Shown here piece after piece: positions 1 through 8,308 of a DNA stretch of 64,000 nucleotides (positions within the stretch are counted from its first letter, which is position 1; each line of letters begins with the position of its first letter). A program made the translations under genes and the position numbers. The stretch spans positions 186,001 through 250,000 of the forward strand of contig CBDCVA010000002.1 in assembly GCA_965222935.1 (NCBI GenBank), given 5' to 3'. The notes under the pieces are model-generated. The model was given only the letters and a program-made list of their open reading frames with translations. It ran no database searches and had not been told where the DNA came from. This stretch comes from CBDCVA01 sp965222935 [NCBI: Candidatus Latescibacterota bacterium]. Lineage in GTDB: Bacteria > Latescibacterota > CBDCVA01.

Positions 1-308
1 CAGGTCAAGTCAAAGGCCACCACCACACCGCGGTAGTTGTACCGCCTGTGCCGAACAAGCTGACCCGGTTTAAAAACGGGCTCGGTCACCACGGTCCCCC
101 GTGGAGGTGACTCGCCGCTTGAATGGACTTTCAAAATGTCCCGAATCCTCTGGAGCTGTCCTTCATCGGGCGGCTCCCTGAGTTGGAATAGCTTCTGTTC
201 TAGCGAAGGCCCGAAGGCGGACAGGGCATCCGCAACGGCCTTCCGAACCGTCGGCGATTCGTCGTCAAGCAGCCTCAAGAGATGGGGGATCTGTTTGGGA
301 TCGGGCAC
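1..308 (-). CDS. HEAT-repeat / HspQ-like (YccV) domain protein, 3' end outside window
   Basis: The gene reads leftwards from a GTG at 308 and runs off the window edge after 102 codons. The start is fixed by an AAGGAGG ribosome-binding site on the minus strand (317-323) with 8 bases of spacing. Residues about 8-33 resemble one HEAT repeat (HLLRLLDDESPTVRKAVADA). From residue 78 on, the sequence FKPGQLVRHRRYNYRGVVVA matches the opening of the HspQ/YccV hemimethylated-DNA-binding domain, which in E. coli HspQ acts as an adaptor of Lon proteolysis. The domain identity comes from the GQLVRH...YRGVV pattern. The pairing with a HEAT-like helix pair and the role of this protein are inference. The C-terminal half is not in the window. 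Confidence 0.7.
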   Translation of the reverse strand, partial: MPDPKQIPHLLRLLDDESPTVRKAVADALSAFGPSLEQKLFQLREPPDEGQLQRIRDILKVHSSGESPPRGTVVTEPVFKPGQLVRHRRYNYRGVVVAFDLT

Positions 309-885
309 TGGAGGGTCCTCCTTAAGGGATCAGTGACACGGGTGTGACCGGTCCGAGTTCGTTGAGCCGCGTTTTATGTTCATCTCGATGCGGTATTTTC
401 CAATATAGCATCTGGCGCTAGTGGGTGGTAGCCCAGCGAACCATGAGTCGGAACCGACTGTACTGCTGTCACCTGCGCTCGACCAACACCATGGCCTCCA
501 GCGGAGTCTCGGAGATATCGACATTGAGCAGCTCGTCCCTATGACAAACCTCCGACCTCTGGCCAAACCGAACTTGGCTTTCGTGATTGACGCTCGCGCC
601 TAGTTTGTCCAGCCGCTTGCCAGGTTGACGGACACCGCACGGAGTTGTATCATTGCGGCTGAGGCGGTTCATGGGAGGCTAAGTAGTGCCGGTGAGACCG
701 GATTCATTGGCAAATGGTTGACAATTCCACTCCCGAAACGCCGCGTATGCTGCTCCTGTCACCTTATTGGTCTAACACGTATATCATTGTCGCACAATAG
801 ACAAGAACTTACAGAGAACACGGGGCAGAACCCCTCTTTCGGCACCAGCCATCCCAGTCGCTACGGCCGCAAGGTAACGACCGGT
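309..885. other. Intergenic region between divergent genes
   Basis: About 580 bases separate the HspQ-like gene and the LPLAT gene, which point away from each other. Open frames here are short, lack ribosome-binding sites and resemble nothing I know. A TTGACA (718-723) is followed by TATGCT only after 22 bases, too far for a normal sigma-70 promoter. A minus-strand TATATT (402-407) could be a -10 for the HspQ-like gene but has no clear -35. Base composition is less GC-rich than in the flanking genes. Confidence 0.5.
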
Positions 886-1557
886 ATGGGGAACCGGCTC
901 AAACGGATCTGGCCGCGCGTCGCTGGCTGGGCCCTTTGGCCGCTGCTCAGGACTTTGGGCCGGATGCTACGTTGGCAGACGTCCGACATCCGGGAGTTGG
1001 ACGCATTATATCGCAGCGATCGCGGAGCTATCTACGCGCTTTGGCACGGTCGGATGTTTTTCCCCATGTACGCTGCGCGTCACTTAGGCATCTGCGTTCT
1101 CGTCAGCGAGCACCAGGACGGTGAGCTCATCGCCACGGTCCTGCGGCGCTTCGGTTGCAACGTCGTGCGGGGCTCTACGACGCATGGGGGCCTTGCTGCG
1201 CTGCTCCAGATGATCCGCGGCTGGCGGCCGGGCGTGAGATATGCGATTACGCCGGACGGTCCACGAGGGCCGCGCGAGACGGTCCAACCGGGTGTCGTTC
1301 ACCTCGCCCGGCGGCTAGGGCTGCCGATCGTGCCTATCACGGGCGCCGCCTCACGCTGCTTCACGTTCAAGAGTTGGGATCGTCTCATGCTTCCCTGGCC
1401 CTTCAGTCGTGCAGCGTTTATCGCGGGGGAGCCCCTCGAGGTTCCCGCCGAAGCTTCGCCAGAAACCCTCTCCGCTGTGGCCTCAGAACTCCAGCGCCGT
1501 CTTCTCGCTGCAAGCCGCCAGGCCGAACGGGTCTGCTGTGCCCCTGGCTCATGGTAA
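886..1557 (+). CDS. Lysophospholipid acyltransferase family protein (DUF374)
   Basis: A 223-aa protein of the DUF374 branch of the LPLAT superfamily, whose members transfer acyl chains to lipids at the inner membrane. The family pattern is clear: a WHG catalytic-type motif at residues 53-55, SEHQDGE at 74-80, RGS at 95-97, and the substrate-loop motif TPDGPRGPR at 122-130. The ATG at 886 was chosen because it begins the conserved region, with AAGGT about ten bases upstream; the frame is open further 5' but reads as non-coding. Its stop overlaps the start of waaA, and the LPLAT-waaA-lpxK order suggests a late lipid A or Kdo-lipid acylation step. The exact acceptor is not determined. Confidence 0.88.
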   Translation: MGNRLKRIWPRVAGWALWPLLRTLGRMLRWQTSDIRELDALYRSDRGAIYALWHGRMFFPMYAARHLGICVLVSEHQDGELIATVLRRFGCNVVRGSTTHGGLAALLQMIRGWRPGVRYAITPDGPRGPRETVQPGVVHLARRLGLPIVPITGAASRCFTFKSWDRLMLPWPFSRAAFIAGEPLEVPAEASPETLSAVASELQRRLLAASRQAERVCCAPGSW

Positions 1558-2840
1558 ACGCCGCGTACTGCGCTTACGTCGCCGCGACCACCGCTGCCAC
1601 GTTCGCCCTTACGCCGGGGCTCCTCGTCGGCGCCGCTCTCGACCGATGGGGCCTGCGTGAGCGCTTCTTCGGCCCGCCGCCCCGAGTTGTGCCGACCGGA
1701 GGGGTCGTCTGGCTTCACGCGGCGTCAGTGGGGGAAGTGCGGGCTATTGCGCCTCTGGTGGGTCTGCTGGTTGACGAAGATGGGGTGAACCCGCTAGTGA
1801 GCACTGCCACCGAGACCGGACGGACGGCTGCGGAGGCGGTCCTGGCAGGCAGGGGATGTGCCGCTCTGGTTCCGTGGGACTGGCCGCCGGTCATACGGCG
1901 CTTTACCGAGCGCGCCGCGCCGCGCGCACTTCTGATCGCTGAGACCGAACTGTGGCCGAGCCTGATGAGCGTTGTGCAGGGCCGTGGACTGGGCATGGCA
2001 ATCGTCAACGGGCGGATGAGGCGTCGGAGCTTCGCCCGATACTGGCGAGCGCGGGGGCTTTGGGGCCCACTGTTGGCGCGGTGTGGCTTGATTTGCGCGC
2101 AATCGGAGTCGGACGCGGCGCAGTTTTGTGCCTTGGGCGCTTCGTCCGATGCGGTCGAAGTGGTGGGTAACCTGAAGTTCGACGCCGCCAGGGAGGCTGC
2201 ACGGACGTCCGACCCAGCCACGGCGCGCGCGGCCGCGAGAGAGATGCTCGGGCTCCGGCAGGACGAACTCTTCGTTCTGGCCGCCAGCACGCGCGAAGGC
2301 GAAGTCGAAACGATGCTCGCAGCCTGTCCAGAACGCGCCGGAGGGGCTAACGTGGTGCTGGGAATGGCGCCGCGTTACCCCGATAACGTGCCTGCGCTCA
2401 TTCGCCTCCTGCCACGCCTGGATAAGCGGTGGGTGCGTCGTACTGACCTCGCTCAGGGAGCCCTTCGCCCCCAAGGCCACCGCGTCATCGTCATCGACAC
2501 TCTCGGCGAACTCCCAGAGCTCTACCGGGCGGCCGACCTAGCCGTCGTAGGGGGCACTTTCGTGCCCATCGGCGGCCACAACCCGCTCGAACCAGCCGCT
2601 GCCGGTGTTCCCGTGATCTTCGGTCCCCACATGGAACAGACGGGAGCGGACCGCCTCGAGGCCGCTGGCGGTGCTATCCGCGTGGCCGACCGAGAAGCGC
2701 TCGCTGGGGCGGTGCAGGCGTTGCTCGATGACCCTGCTCAACGCCACGCCTGCGCCACAGCGGCGCGTCGGGTCGTCACCGAGGGAGCCGGTGTCGCGGC
2801 GCGTACGCTGGCGCTCTTACGCGAGCGCGGAATCCTGTGA
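1551..2840 (+). CDS. waaA: 3-deoxy-D-manno-octulosonic acid (Kdo) transferase
   Basis: 429 aa, GT30 family. The enzyme transfers Kdo from CMP-Kdo to the lipid A precursor on the cytoplasmic face of the inner membrane. It has an N-terminal membrane anchor (about residues 4-28), then HAASVGE at 56-62 carrying the catalytic glutamate, ETELWP, and the C-terminal nucleotide-sugar loop GGHNPLEPAAAGVPV, as expected for WaaA. The ATG at 1551 lies inside the last codons of the upstream acyltransferase (7-base overlap), and the stop overlaps the GTG of lpxK, so the three genes are translationally coupled. Whether it adds one or two Kdo units cannot be read from the sequence. Confidence 0.95.
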   Translation: MVNAAYCAYVAATTAATFALTPGLLVGAALDRWGLRERFFGPPPRVVPTGGVVWLHAASVGEVRAIAPLVGLLVDEDGVNPLVSTATETGRTAAEAVLAGRGCAALVPWDWPPVIRRFTERAAPRALLIAETELWPSLMSVVQGRGLGMAIVNGRMRRRSFARYWRARGLWGPLLARCGLICAQSESDAAQFCALGASSDAVEVVGNLKFDAAREAARTSDPATARAAAREMLGLRQDELFVLAASTREGEVETMLAACPERAGGANVVLGMAPRYPDNVPALIRLLPRLDKRWVRRTDLAQGALRPQGHRVIVIDTLGELPELYRAADLAVVGGTFVPIGGHNPLEPAAAGVPVIFGPHMEQTGADRLEAAGGAIRVADREALAGAVQALLDDPAQRHACATAARRVVTEGAGVAARTLALLRERGIL

Positions 2841-4000
2841 TTGAGCGCCCGCCGGTCACTCGGAAGATCGCGGTCCAGTGGCATGATGGCCCCACGCGCC
2901 GCGCACTCCACCGCCTGTGGACCCGGGCCCCACAAACCGGAATGGGGTGTCTGGTCTCGGCGCTCCTGCGGGCGTTGGCTTTCTGCGTCGTCGCTGTGGT
3001 CAAGCTGCGGGGGTGGTCCTACGCCCGTGGCTGGCGTAGGACGGTTCGCCTGCCAATCCCCGTTATCTCGGTCGGCAACCTCGCCGTCGGTGGGACGGGT
3101 AAAACGCCCGTGGTGCGGTGGCTGTCCGAGCGTCTGGCTGCGTCTGGCTGGCGACCTGCCATCGTCAGCCGGGGCTACCGCCGGCGCGCTCGCGGCACAG
3201 TGGTCCTGTGCCCTGGCGAGGGCAGGTCGCCCGATTGGGATGATGTGGGCGACGAAGCAGCGCTGCTGGCGCGTCTGGTCCCGGAGGCGGCGATGGCCGT
3301 TGGAGGCGACCGAATCGAGGCTGCACACCTGATGCACGATCGTTGCGGAGCCGATGTCGTGCTCCTGGACGATGGCTTTCAGCACTGGCGGCTCGAACGA
3401 GCCGTGGACATTGTGCTGCTGGACGCACGATCACCCTTCGCCAACGGCCGCGTTCTGCCGGCTGGCCCGCTGCGTGAACCCCCCAGCGCTCTGGGCCGTG
3501 CGGACCTGGTCGTCCAGGTTGACAGGGCAGGGGACGGAGGCCCGGAGACGCCTTTCGTGCGCATCCCGTCCGAGCGGCTGGGGCAGGTGCGCCTCGTGCC
3601 GACTGCACTGCTCCTGCATCCCGAGGGCACGCGAATCCCCCTGGAGAGTCTGGCAGGTAAACGGACCTTTGCGTTCTGCGGTATCGCGCAGCCGGAGCCG
3701 TTGGGTGCTATGCTGATGTCGCTCGGAACGGACCTCGCGGGGTTGTGGGCCTTCGCGGACCACCACAGATATACGGGGCGGGAGCTCGACGCCATCGCTT
3801 CTCAGGCGGCACGGCTACGATGTGAATGGATCGTGACCACGGGCAAGGACCTGGTGAAGTGTCCGCACGTCTGGCGACCTGAGGTGCCGGTTGCGGCGCT
3901 CGATATCACGGTGGAGGCATCCGTCGGTGCGAGGGCCTTCGCGGCGGCTGTGGAATCGGCACTCAGTCCTGGAAGCGGAGACCGCGCTCGTAGCCGTTAG
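2837..4000 (+). CDS. lpxK: Tetraacyldisaccharide 4'-kinase
   Basis: 387 aa. It phosphorylates the 4' position of the lipid A disaccharide using ATP at the inner membrane. The P-loop GGTGKT at residues 85-90, preceded by the family-typical SVGNLAV, and DDGFQH at 178-183 identify LpxK. A hydrophobic stretch at about 38-56 matches the N-terminal membrane helix. It begins with GTG at 2837 overlapping the waaA stop (GTGA). The first 35 residues are longer than in most LpxK proteins, so an internal start near the methionine at residue 36 is possible. Confidence 0.94.
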   Translation: MIERPPVTRKIAVQWHDGPTRRALHRLWTRAPQTGMGCLVSALLRALAFCVVAVVKLRGWSYARGWRRTVRLPIPVISVGNLAVGGTGKTPVVRWLSERLAASGWRPAIVSRGYRRRARGTVVLCPGEGRSPDWDDVGDEAALLARLVPEAAMAVGGDRIEAAHLMHDRCGADVVLLDDGFQHWRLERAVDIVLLDARSPFANGRVLPAGPLREPPSALGRADLVVQVDRAGDGGPETPFVRIPSERLGQVRLVPTALLLHPEGTRIPLESLAGKRTFAFCGIAQPEPLGAMLMSLGTDLAGLWAFADHHRYTGRELDAIASQAARLRCEWIVTTGKDLVKCPHVWRPEVPVAALDITVEASVGARAFAAAVESALSPGSGDRARSR

Positions 4001-4030
4001 GGTGTAGCGGAGCGATCCGGCACGTTGACC

Positions 4031-5683
4031 ATGTCAGAGACTTCTGACTTCCTCGTCATCGGCACGGGTATCGCCGGGCTTTCCTACGCTCTGCGTGTTG
4101 CCGAGCATGGGACGGTGAACATCATCACCAAGAAGGAGCGGGCTGAATCGAGCACCAACCGCGCGCAGGGCGGGATCGCGGCGGCGCTGGGGCCCGATGA
4201 TTCGCTGGGCCTACATATCCAGGATACCCTCGAGGTAGGGGCTGGCCTGTGCCACTCTGAGGCCGTCGAACTGGTCGTGAGCGAGGGACCGGTGGCGATC
4301 AGGGAATTAATCGAGTGGGGTGTTCGCTTCTCGCGAGAGAGCCAGGATGACTCTCTATCGTTGGGAAAGGAAGCCGCGCACTCCAGATCCCGTATCGTCC
4401 ACGCGGGGGATATCACGGGTCGCGAGATCGAGAGCGCCATGCTCGAACGCATCCAGGCCCACCCGCGTATCGGGGTCTTCGAGCATCACGCCGCCATCGA
4501 CCTCATCACAGAGCACCATCTCGCCCATCGGCCCCGACAGCGCTGCCGGAGCACTTGCTGGGGAGCGTACGCTCTCGATGCGCACGCCGGGGAGGTCAAG
4601 CGCTTTCTGGCCCCGATCACCCTCCTAGCGACAGGCGGGGTGGGCCAGGTCTACCTGCACACAACCAACCCATCCATCGCGACGGGGGACGGGCTGGCAA
4701 TGGCCTATCGCGCGGGAGCGCACGTCGCCGACCTAGAATTCATGCAGTTCCATCCCACAATGCTCTATCGCCACGAGGGCGAGCCTTTTCTCATCTCCGA
4801 GGCGGTGCGCGGCTTCGGCGGGGTGATCATCAACGGGGCAGGCGAAGATTTCGTTTCGCAGTGGGACCCGCGCGGTTCCTTGGCAAGCCGTGATGTGGTC
4901 GCGCGCGCCATCGATGCGGAGATAAAACGTACCGGGGAACCATGCGTTTACCTCGACGTCTCGCACCTCCGACAGGGTGCTCTCCGCCAGCGCTTTCCGA
5001 ATATCGTCGCGACCTGTGCGGCTGCCGGAATTGACACGGAGCGCGAGCCGATCCCCGTCGTGTCCGGCGCGCACTATATATGCGGCGGCGTCGTAGCAGA
5101 CCTCGATGGCCGCACGGACATCCTAGGGCTTTATGCGTGCGGTGAGGTCGCCTTCACCGGCGTTCACGGGGCCAACCGCCTCGCCTCCAATTCGCTGCTC
5201 GAGGCTGTGGTCTTCGCCCAGCAAGCCGGTTGCGATGCCGTCGCTGCGCTCGGCCGCGCTTCGCCCTTGCCCGAGGTGCCCCCTTGGGATGAGGGCGGCG
5301 TCTTCAACGCCGAGGAGTGGGTCATCCTCTCCCACGACCGCGATCAAATTCGGCGCCTGATGTGGGACTACGTCGGGATCGTCCGTTCCACTTTCCGCCT
5401 CGAGCGCGCCCTCAGGCGCATTGATCTGATCCGGGGGGAGGTCGAGGCGTTCTACCGCCGCACGCGCGTTACGTTCGACCTCATCGAGCTGCGGAATATG
5501 GCAACTGTCGCCTGGCTGATGATCCGCTCGGCGCTGGCGCGCAAGGAGAGCCGCGGGCTGCATTACACCACGGATTACTGTCACCGCGACGACGCTCACT
5601 GGCGCGTGGACACAGTACTGCGCGGTCATGACATCGCCTTCAAGCCGATCCCTGATCCCGCCGCTCCGACAACGAAGCCATGA
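4031..5683 (+). CDS. nadB: L-aspartate oxidase
   Basis: 550 aa, succinate dehydrogenase/fumarate reductase flavoprotein family. It oxidises L-aspartate to iminoaspartate for quinolinate and NAD synthesis. The N-terminal FAD-binding GTGIAGLSYA, the STNRAQGGIAAAL segment, EFMQFHPT and the GVHGANRLASNSLLE block near the C-terminal part of the FAD domain are characteristic. The ATG at 4031 is preferred over an in-frame TTG six bases upstream. It follows lpxK by 30 bases, and its stop overlaps the guaA start (ATGA). nadA and nadC are not in the window. Confidence 0.95.
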   Translation: MSETSDFLVIGTGIAGLSYALRVAEHGTVNIITKKERAESSTNRAQGGIAAALGPDDSLGLHIQDTLEVGAGLCHSEAVELVVSEGPVAIRELIEWGVRFSRESQDDSLSLGKEAAHSRSRIVHAGDITGREIESAMLERIQAHPRIGVFEHHAAIDLITEHHLAHRPRQRCRSTCWGAYALDAHAGEVKRFLAPITLLATGGVGQVYLHTTNPSIATGDGLAMAYRAGAHVADLEFMQFHPTMLYRHEGEPFLISEAVRGFGGVIINGAGEDFVSQWDPRGSLASRDVVARAIDAEIKRTGEPCVYLDVSHLRQGALRQRFPNIVATCAAAGIDTEREPIPVVSGAHYICGGVVADLDGRTDILGLYACGEVAFTGVHGANRLASNSLLEAVVFAQQAGCDAVAALGRASPLPEVPPWDEGGVFNAEEWVILSHDRDQIRRLMWDYVGIVRSTFRLERALRRIDLIRGEVEAFYRRTRVTFDLIELRNMATVAWLMIRSALARKESRGLHYTTDYCHRDDAHWRVDTVLRGHDIAFKPIPDPAAPTTKP

Positions 5684-7482
5684 AACGCGAAGGCATCGCC
5701 ATCCTGGATTTCGGCGGCCAGTACGCACACCTGATCGCCAAGCGGCTCCGCGGGCAATCGGTCTACACCGAAATCCTTTCCCCGACCGCGCCCCTCGCCG
5801 ATCTGCACGGCGCGTACGGCATCGTCCTCTCCGGCGGCCCCGCGAGCGTCACCGCGCACGAGGCCCCGGCCTTTAACGCCGAACTCCTGGACACGGGTCG
5901 GCCCGTCCTGGGCATTTGCTACGGCCATCAACTCCTGGTCCAGCATTTCGGCGGCGCTGTGCAGCCGCGCGTCGAGCGCGAGTTCGGTCGTGCGACCCTA
6001 ACTGTCCGGATGCCCGGACGCCTTCTGCGCGGGCTGGACCGCGAGGAGACCGTCTGGGTCAGCCACGGCGATTCGGCCGAGCACCTGCCTCCGGGTTTCC
6101 ACGTCCTCGCCAGCACCAGCACCTGCCAGGTCGCAGCCATGGAGGACCCCCACCGCAAGCTCTTCGGCGTCCAGTTTCACCCTGAAGTCACCCACACCCC
6201 GTCCGGGTCGCGCGTTTTGGCTAACTTCCTCGAGGCCTGTAGGCCGCCGCGCACGTGGTCTGCTGAGCACTACGCCCAGCTCAAGATCGAGGAACTGCGC
6301 GACCACGTTGGACGGAGGAAGGTCTTCCTGTTCGTCTCCGGAGGGGTGGACTCGGTGGTCGCTTACGCGCTGCTCGTCCGAGCCATAGGGAGCGAGCGTG
6401 TTCTAGGCGTCCTTGTGGACCATGGATTCTTACGCCACGACGAGGCCCCGAGCGTCGTTCGATTCCTGACGGGGGCCGGGCTACCCCCCATCCTCGTCCG
6501 CGATGAGGTTGCGGCCTTCGGTGCGGCGACAGCTTCCGCTCGGGACCCCGAGGCCAAGCGCGTGGCGATCGGAAGAGCGTTCCTGGAGGTCCAGCGGTGC
6601 GTCGCTCGTGATCTCGACCTGAATCCGCGTGAATGGCTGCTCGGGCAGGGCACGCTCTATCCCGACACGATTGAATCGGGCGGCACGGCCCATGCGGATG
6701 CGATTAAGACCCATCACAACCGCGTGGAGGAGATCGCCGAACTGGTGGAGCAAGGCTTGGTCGTCGAGCCCCTGGTGGAGCTTTACAAAGACGAAGTGCG
6801 GCGGATAGGGTATGAGCTCGGCCTTCCCACGAGCATTGTCGAGCGGCATCCGTTTCCCGGTCCTGGACTGGCGGTCCGCGTCCTGTGCGGAGACGAAGCG
6901 GTGCCACCGGTCCCGGAGGCCCTTACGGCTGCGGTCGTCGAGATGGCCCGTAAGTACGGCTTCGAAGCGAGTGTCTTGCCCGTCCGCTCGGTAGGCGTGC
7001 AGGGCGACGCCCGGACTTACGCCGCGGCTGCTGTCCTCTGGGGCGAGGAGCTCGACTGGTCATCCCTGGAGGCCGTGAGCATCGCCTTGACTAACGCTAT
7101 CGGGGAGATCAACCGCGTCGTCTGCGCCATCTCGCCCGTTGCGCCTGTGCCCTTCGAGCCACACCCGGCGGCACTCGATGCCGGGCGGATTGCCCTCGCG
7201 CGCGAGGCGGATCGCATCGCCACCGAGACCCTGGCGGCTGCCGGCGACTGGCGAGAGGTGTGGCAGATGCCTGTGGTGCTGGCACCGGTTTCACCCCAAC
7301 CCTACGGCGAGACGGTCATCCTGCGGCCCGTGGGCTCCGACGATGCTATGACGGCACGCTTTGTCGGTCTGGAGCCCGACCTGGTGCGGGAGACCGCCGA
7401 GCGCCTGCGTCGCTTGCGGCCGGTATCGGCTGTCCTCTACGACATCACGCACAAACCGCCTGGAACCATTGAGTGGGAATAG
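5680..7482 (+). CDS. guaA: GMP synthase (glutamine-hydrolysing), long form
   Basis: 600 aa; converts XMP to GMP with glutamine and ATP. The class I amidotransferase domain has its nucleophile in GICYGHQ (Cys80) with His167/Glu169 in QFHPEV. The ATP-pyrophosphatase domain has SGGVDS at 220-225 and the HPFPGPGL block. The ending KPPGTIEWE shows the C-terminus is intact. It is about 75 residues longer than the E. coli enzyme. The extra sequence lies after SVGVQGD, in the dimerisation region, and contains a second PQPYGETVILRP segment, which resembles the enlarged two-subdomain arrangement of eukaryotic-type GMP synthases. Start and nadB stop overlap by four bases. Confidence 0.95.
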   Translation: MKREGIAILDFGGQYAHLIAKRLRGQSVYTEILSPTAPLADLHGAYGIVLSGGPASVTAHEAPAFNAELLDTGRPVLGICYGHQLLVQHFGGAVQPRVEREFGRATLTVRMPGRLLRGLDREETVWVSHGDSAEHLPPGFHVLASTSTCQVAAMEDPHRKLFGVQFHPEVTHTPSGSRVLANFLEACRPPRTWSAEHYAQLKIEELRDHVGRRKVFLFVSGGVDSVVAYALLVRAIGSERVLGVLVDHGFLRHDEAPSVVRFLTGAGLPPILVRDEVAAFGAATASARDPEAKRVAIGRAFLEVQRCVARDLDLNPREWLLGQGTLYPDTIESGGTAHADAIKTHHNRVEEIAELVEQGLVVEPLVELYKDEVRRIGYELGLPTSIVERHPFPGPGLAVRVLCGDEAVPPVPEALTAAVVEMARKYGFEASVLPVRSVGVQGDARTYAAAAVLWGEELDWSSLEAVSIALTNAIGEINRVVCAISPVAPVPFEPHPAALDAGRIALAREADRIATETLAAAGDWREVWQMPVVLAPVSPQPYGETVILRPVGSDDAMTARFVGLEPDLVRETAERLRRLRPVSAVLYDITHKPPGTIEWE

Positions 7483-7516
7483 CTCCGCCGATCAGGTGGA
7501 GTAGGGAAGACCGGCC

Positions 7517-8291
7517 GTGAGAGAACTCGTCCTAATGTGGCGCCACACGAAGATGGTCGTCCTGGTGGCCTTCTGCGCGGCGACTTATGCTGCCTTACTC
7601 ATCTCTTTTAAGCTCTTCCCGCTTGTCCCGGGCTTCACGGAGGTTCGCCCGGCGAGCGCTCTGCCCGTCGTCTTTTCGCTCCTGTTCGGTCCGGCCGCCG
7701 CCTGGGGAACCGCTTTCGGGAACGTGATCGGTGACTTCTTCGGCACGTTGGGGATCGGCAGCATCTTCGGCCTCATAGCTAACTTCTTCTATGGCCTGGT
7801 ACCCTACAGGCTCTACCGTGCTCTCGGCGCGGGTAAACCGGGTACGCCCCTGAAGTGGCCAGCGTTCATCCTGGCGACATTGGGCGCGAGCCTTCTATGC
7901 TGGACATGGGTGGGCTGGGGAGTGGACTTCCTGGGTCTGGTGCCGTTCTGGATGCTCGCCGTACCCATCTGGCTGAACAACATCGTTCTGTCACTCGTGC
8001 TGGGACCGCTCGTCTATCGCGCCCTCGGGCCGCGCGTCCATCTGTGGGGCCTGACGTACGATACCATCCTGCCGGGGGCCCTGGTACACGGGGCGGATGC
8101 GCTGGGCATCGCTAGTGGCGTTCTGGGTAGGCGTCGCGGGGGCGAGCTTGGCAGCGTTAGGCGTCGCGGGGGCGAGCTTGGCAGCGTTAGCCTTCGCCTG
8201 GGGCGGGATGCCTTTCTTCCCTGAGGCTGCCCGCGATCTGATCCTTCTGCCTCTGCTTCTTCTGGGCATCCTCGGCGCGCTGACGCTCTGA
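7517..8291 (+). pseudogene. ECF transporter substrate-binding (S) subunit, frameshifted
   Basis: Begins with GTG at 7517. The first about 190 residues are an integral membrane protein with several hydrophobic segments (for example ALPVVFSLLFGPAAAWGTAF and the following GNVIGDFFGTL), as in S components of energy-coupling-factor vitamin transporters, next to ATPase and T genes. In this frame the end turns into non-membrane, Arg/Gly-rich sequence ending at 8224. The +1 frame instead gives a hydrophobic C-terminus (LVAFWVGVAGAS, then LILLPLLLLGILGAL) ending at 8291, just before the ATPase gene. A single frameshift between about 8095 and 8130 is therefore inferred. The substrate is unknown; I could not place it confidently among QueT, cobalamin-type or other S families. 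Confidence 0.75.
8131..8190 (+). repeat. Perfect 30-bp tandem duplication
   Basis: Two adjacent identical 30-base copies (8131-8160 and 8161-8190), with the last three bases of the copy also present just before it. Because 30 is a multiple of three the duplication does not itself shift the frame. In the restored frame it doubles the decapeptide GVAGASLAAL inside the last membrane segment of the ECF S subunit, right beside the inferred frameshift. Confidence 0.95.
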
Positions 8292-8308
8292 ACCTTCCTT
8301 CGACACCC

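Noticed and set aside
421-672. Short open frames in the first intergenic region
   Set aside because: Overlapping frames on both strands without start signals, conserved motifs or consistent codon use.
787-804. TTGTC/GACAA inverted repeat upstream of the acyltransferase gene
   Set aside because: Five-base arms with an eight-base loop occur by chance; no second copy was seen.
1155-1550. Open frame extending upstream of waaA
   Set aside because: It overlaps the well-supported acyltransferase in another frame and does not resemble WaaA before the ATG at 1551.
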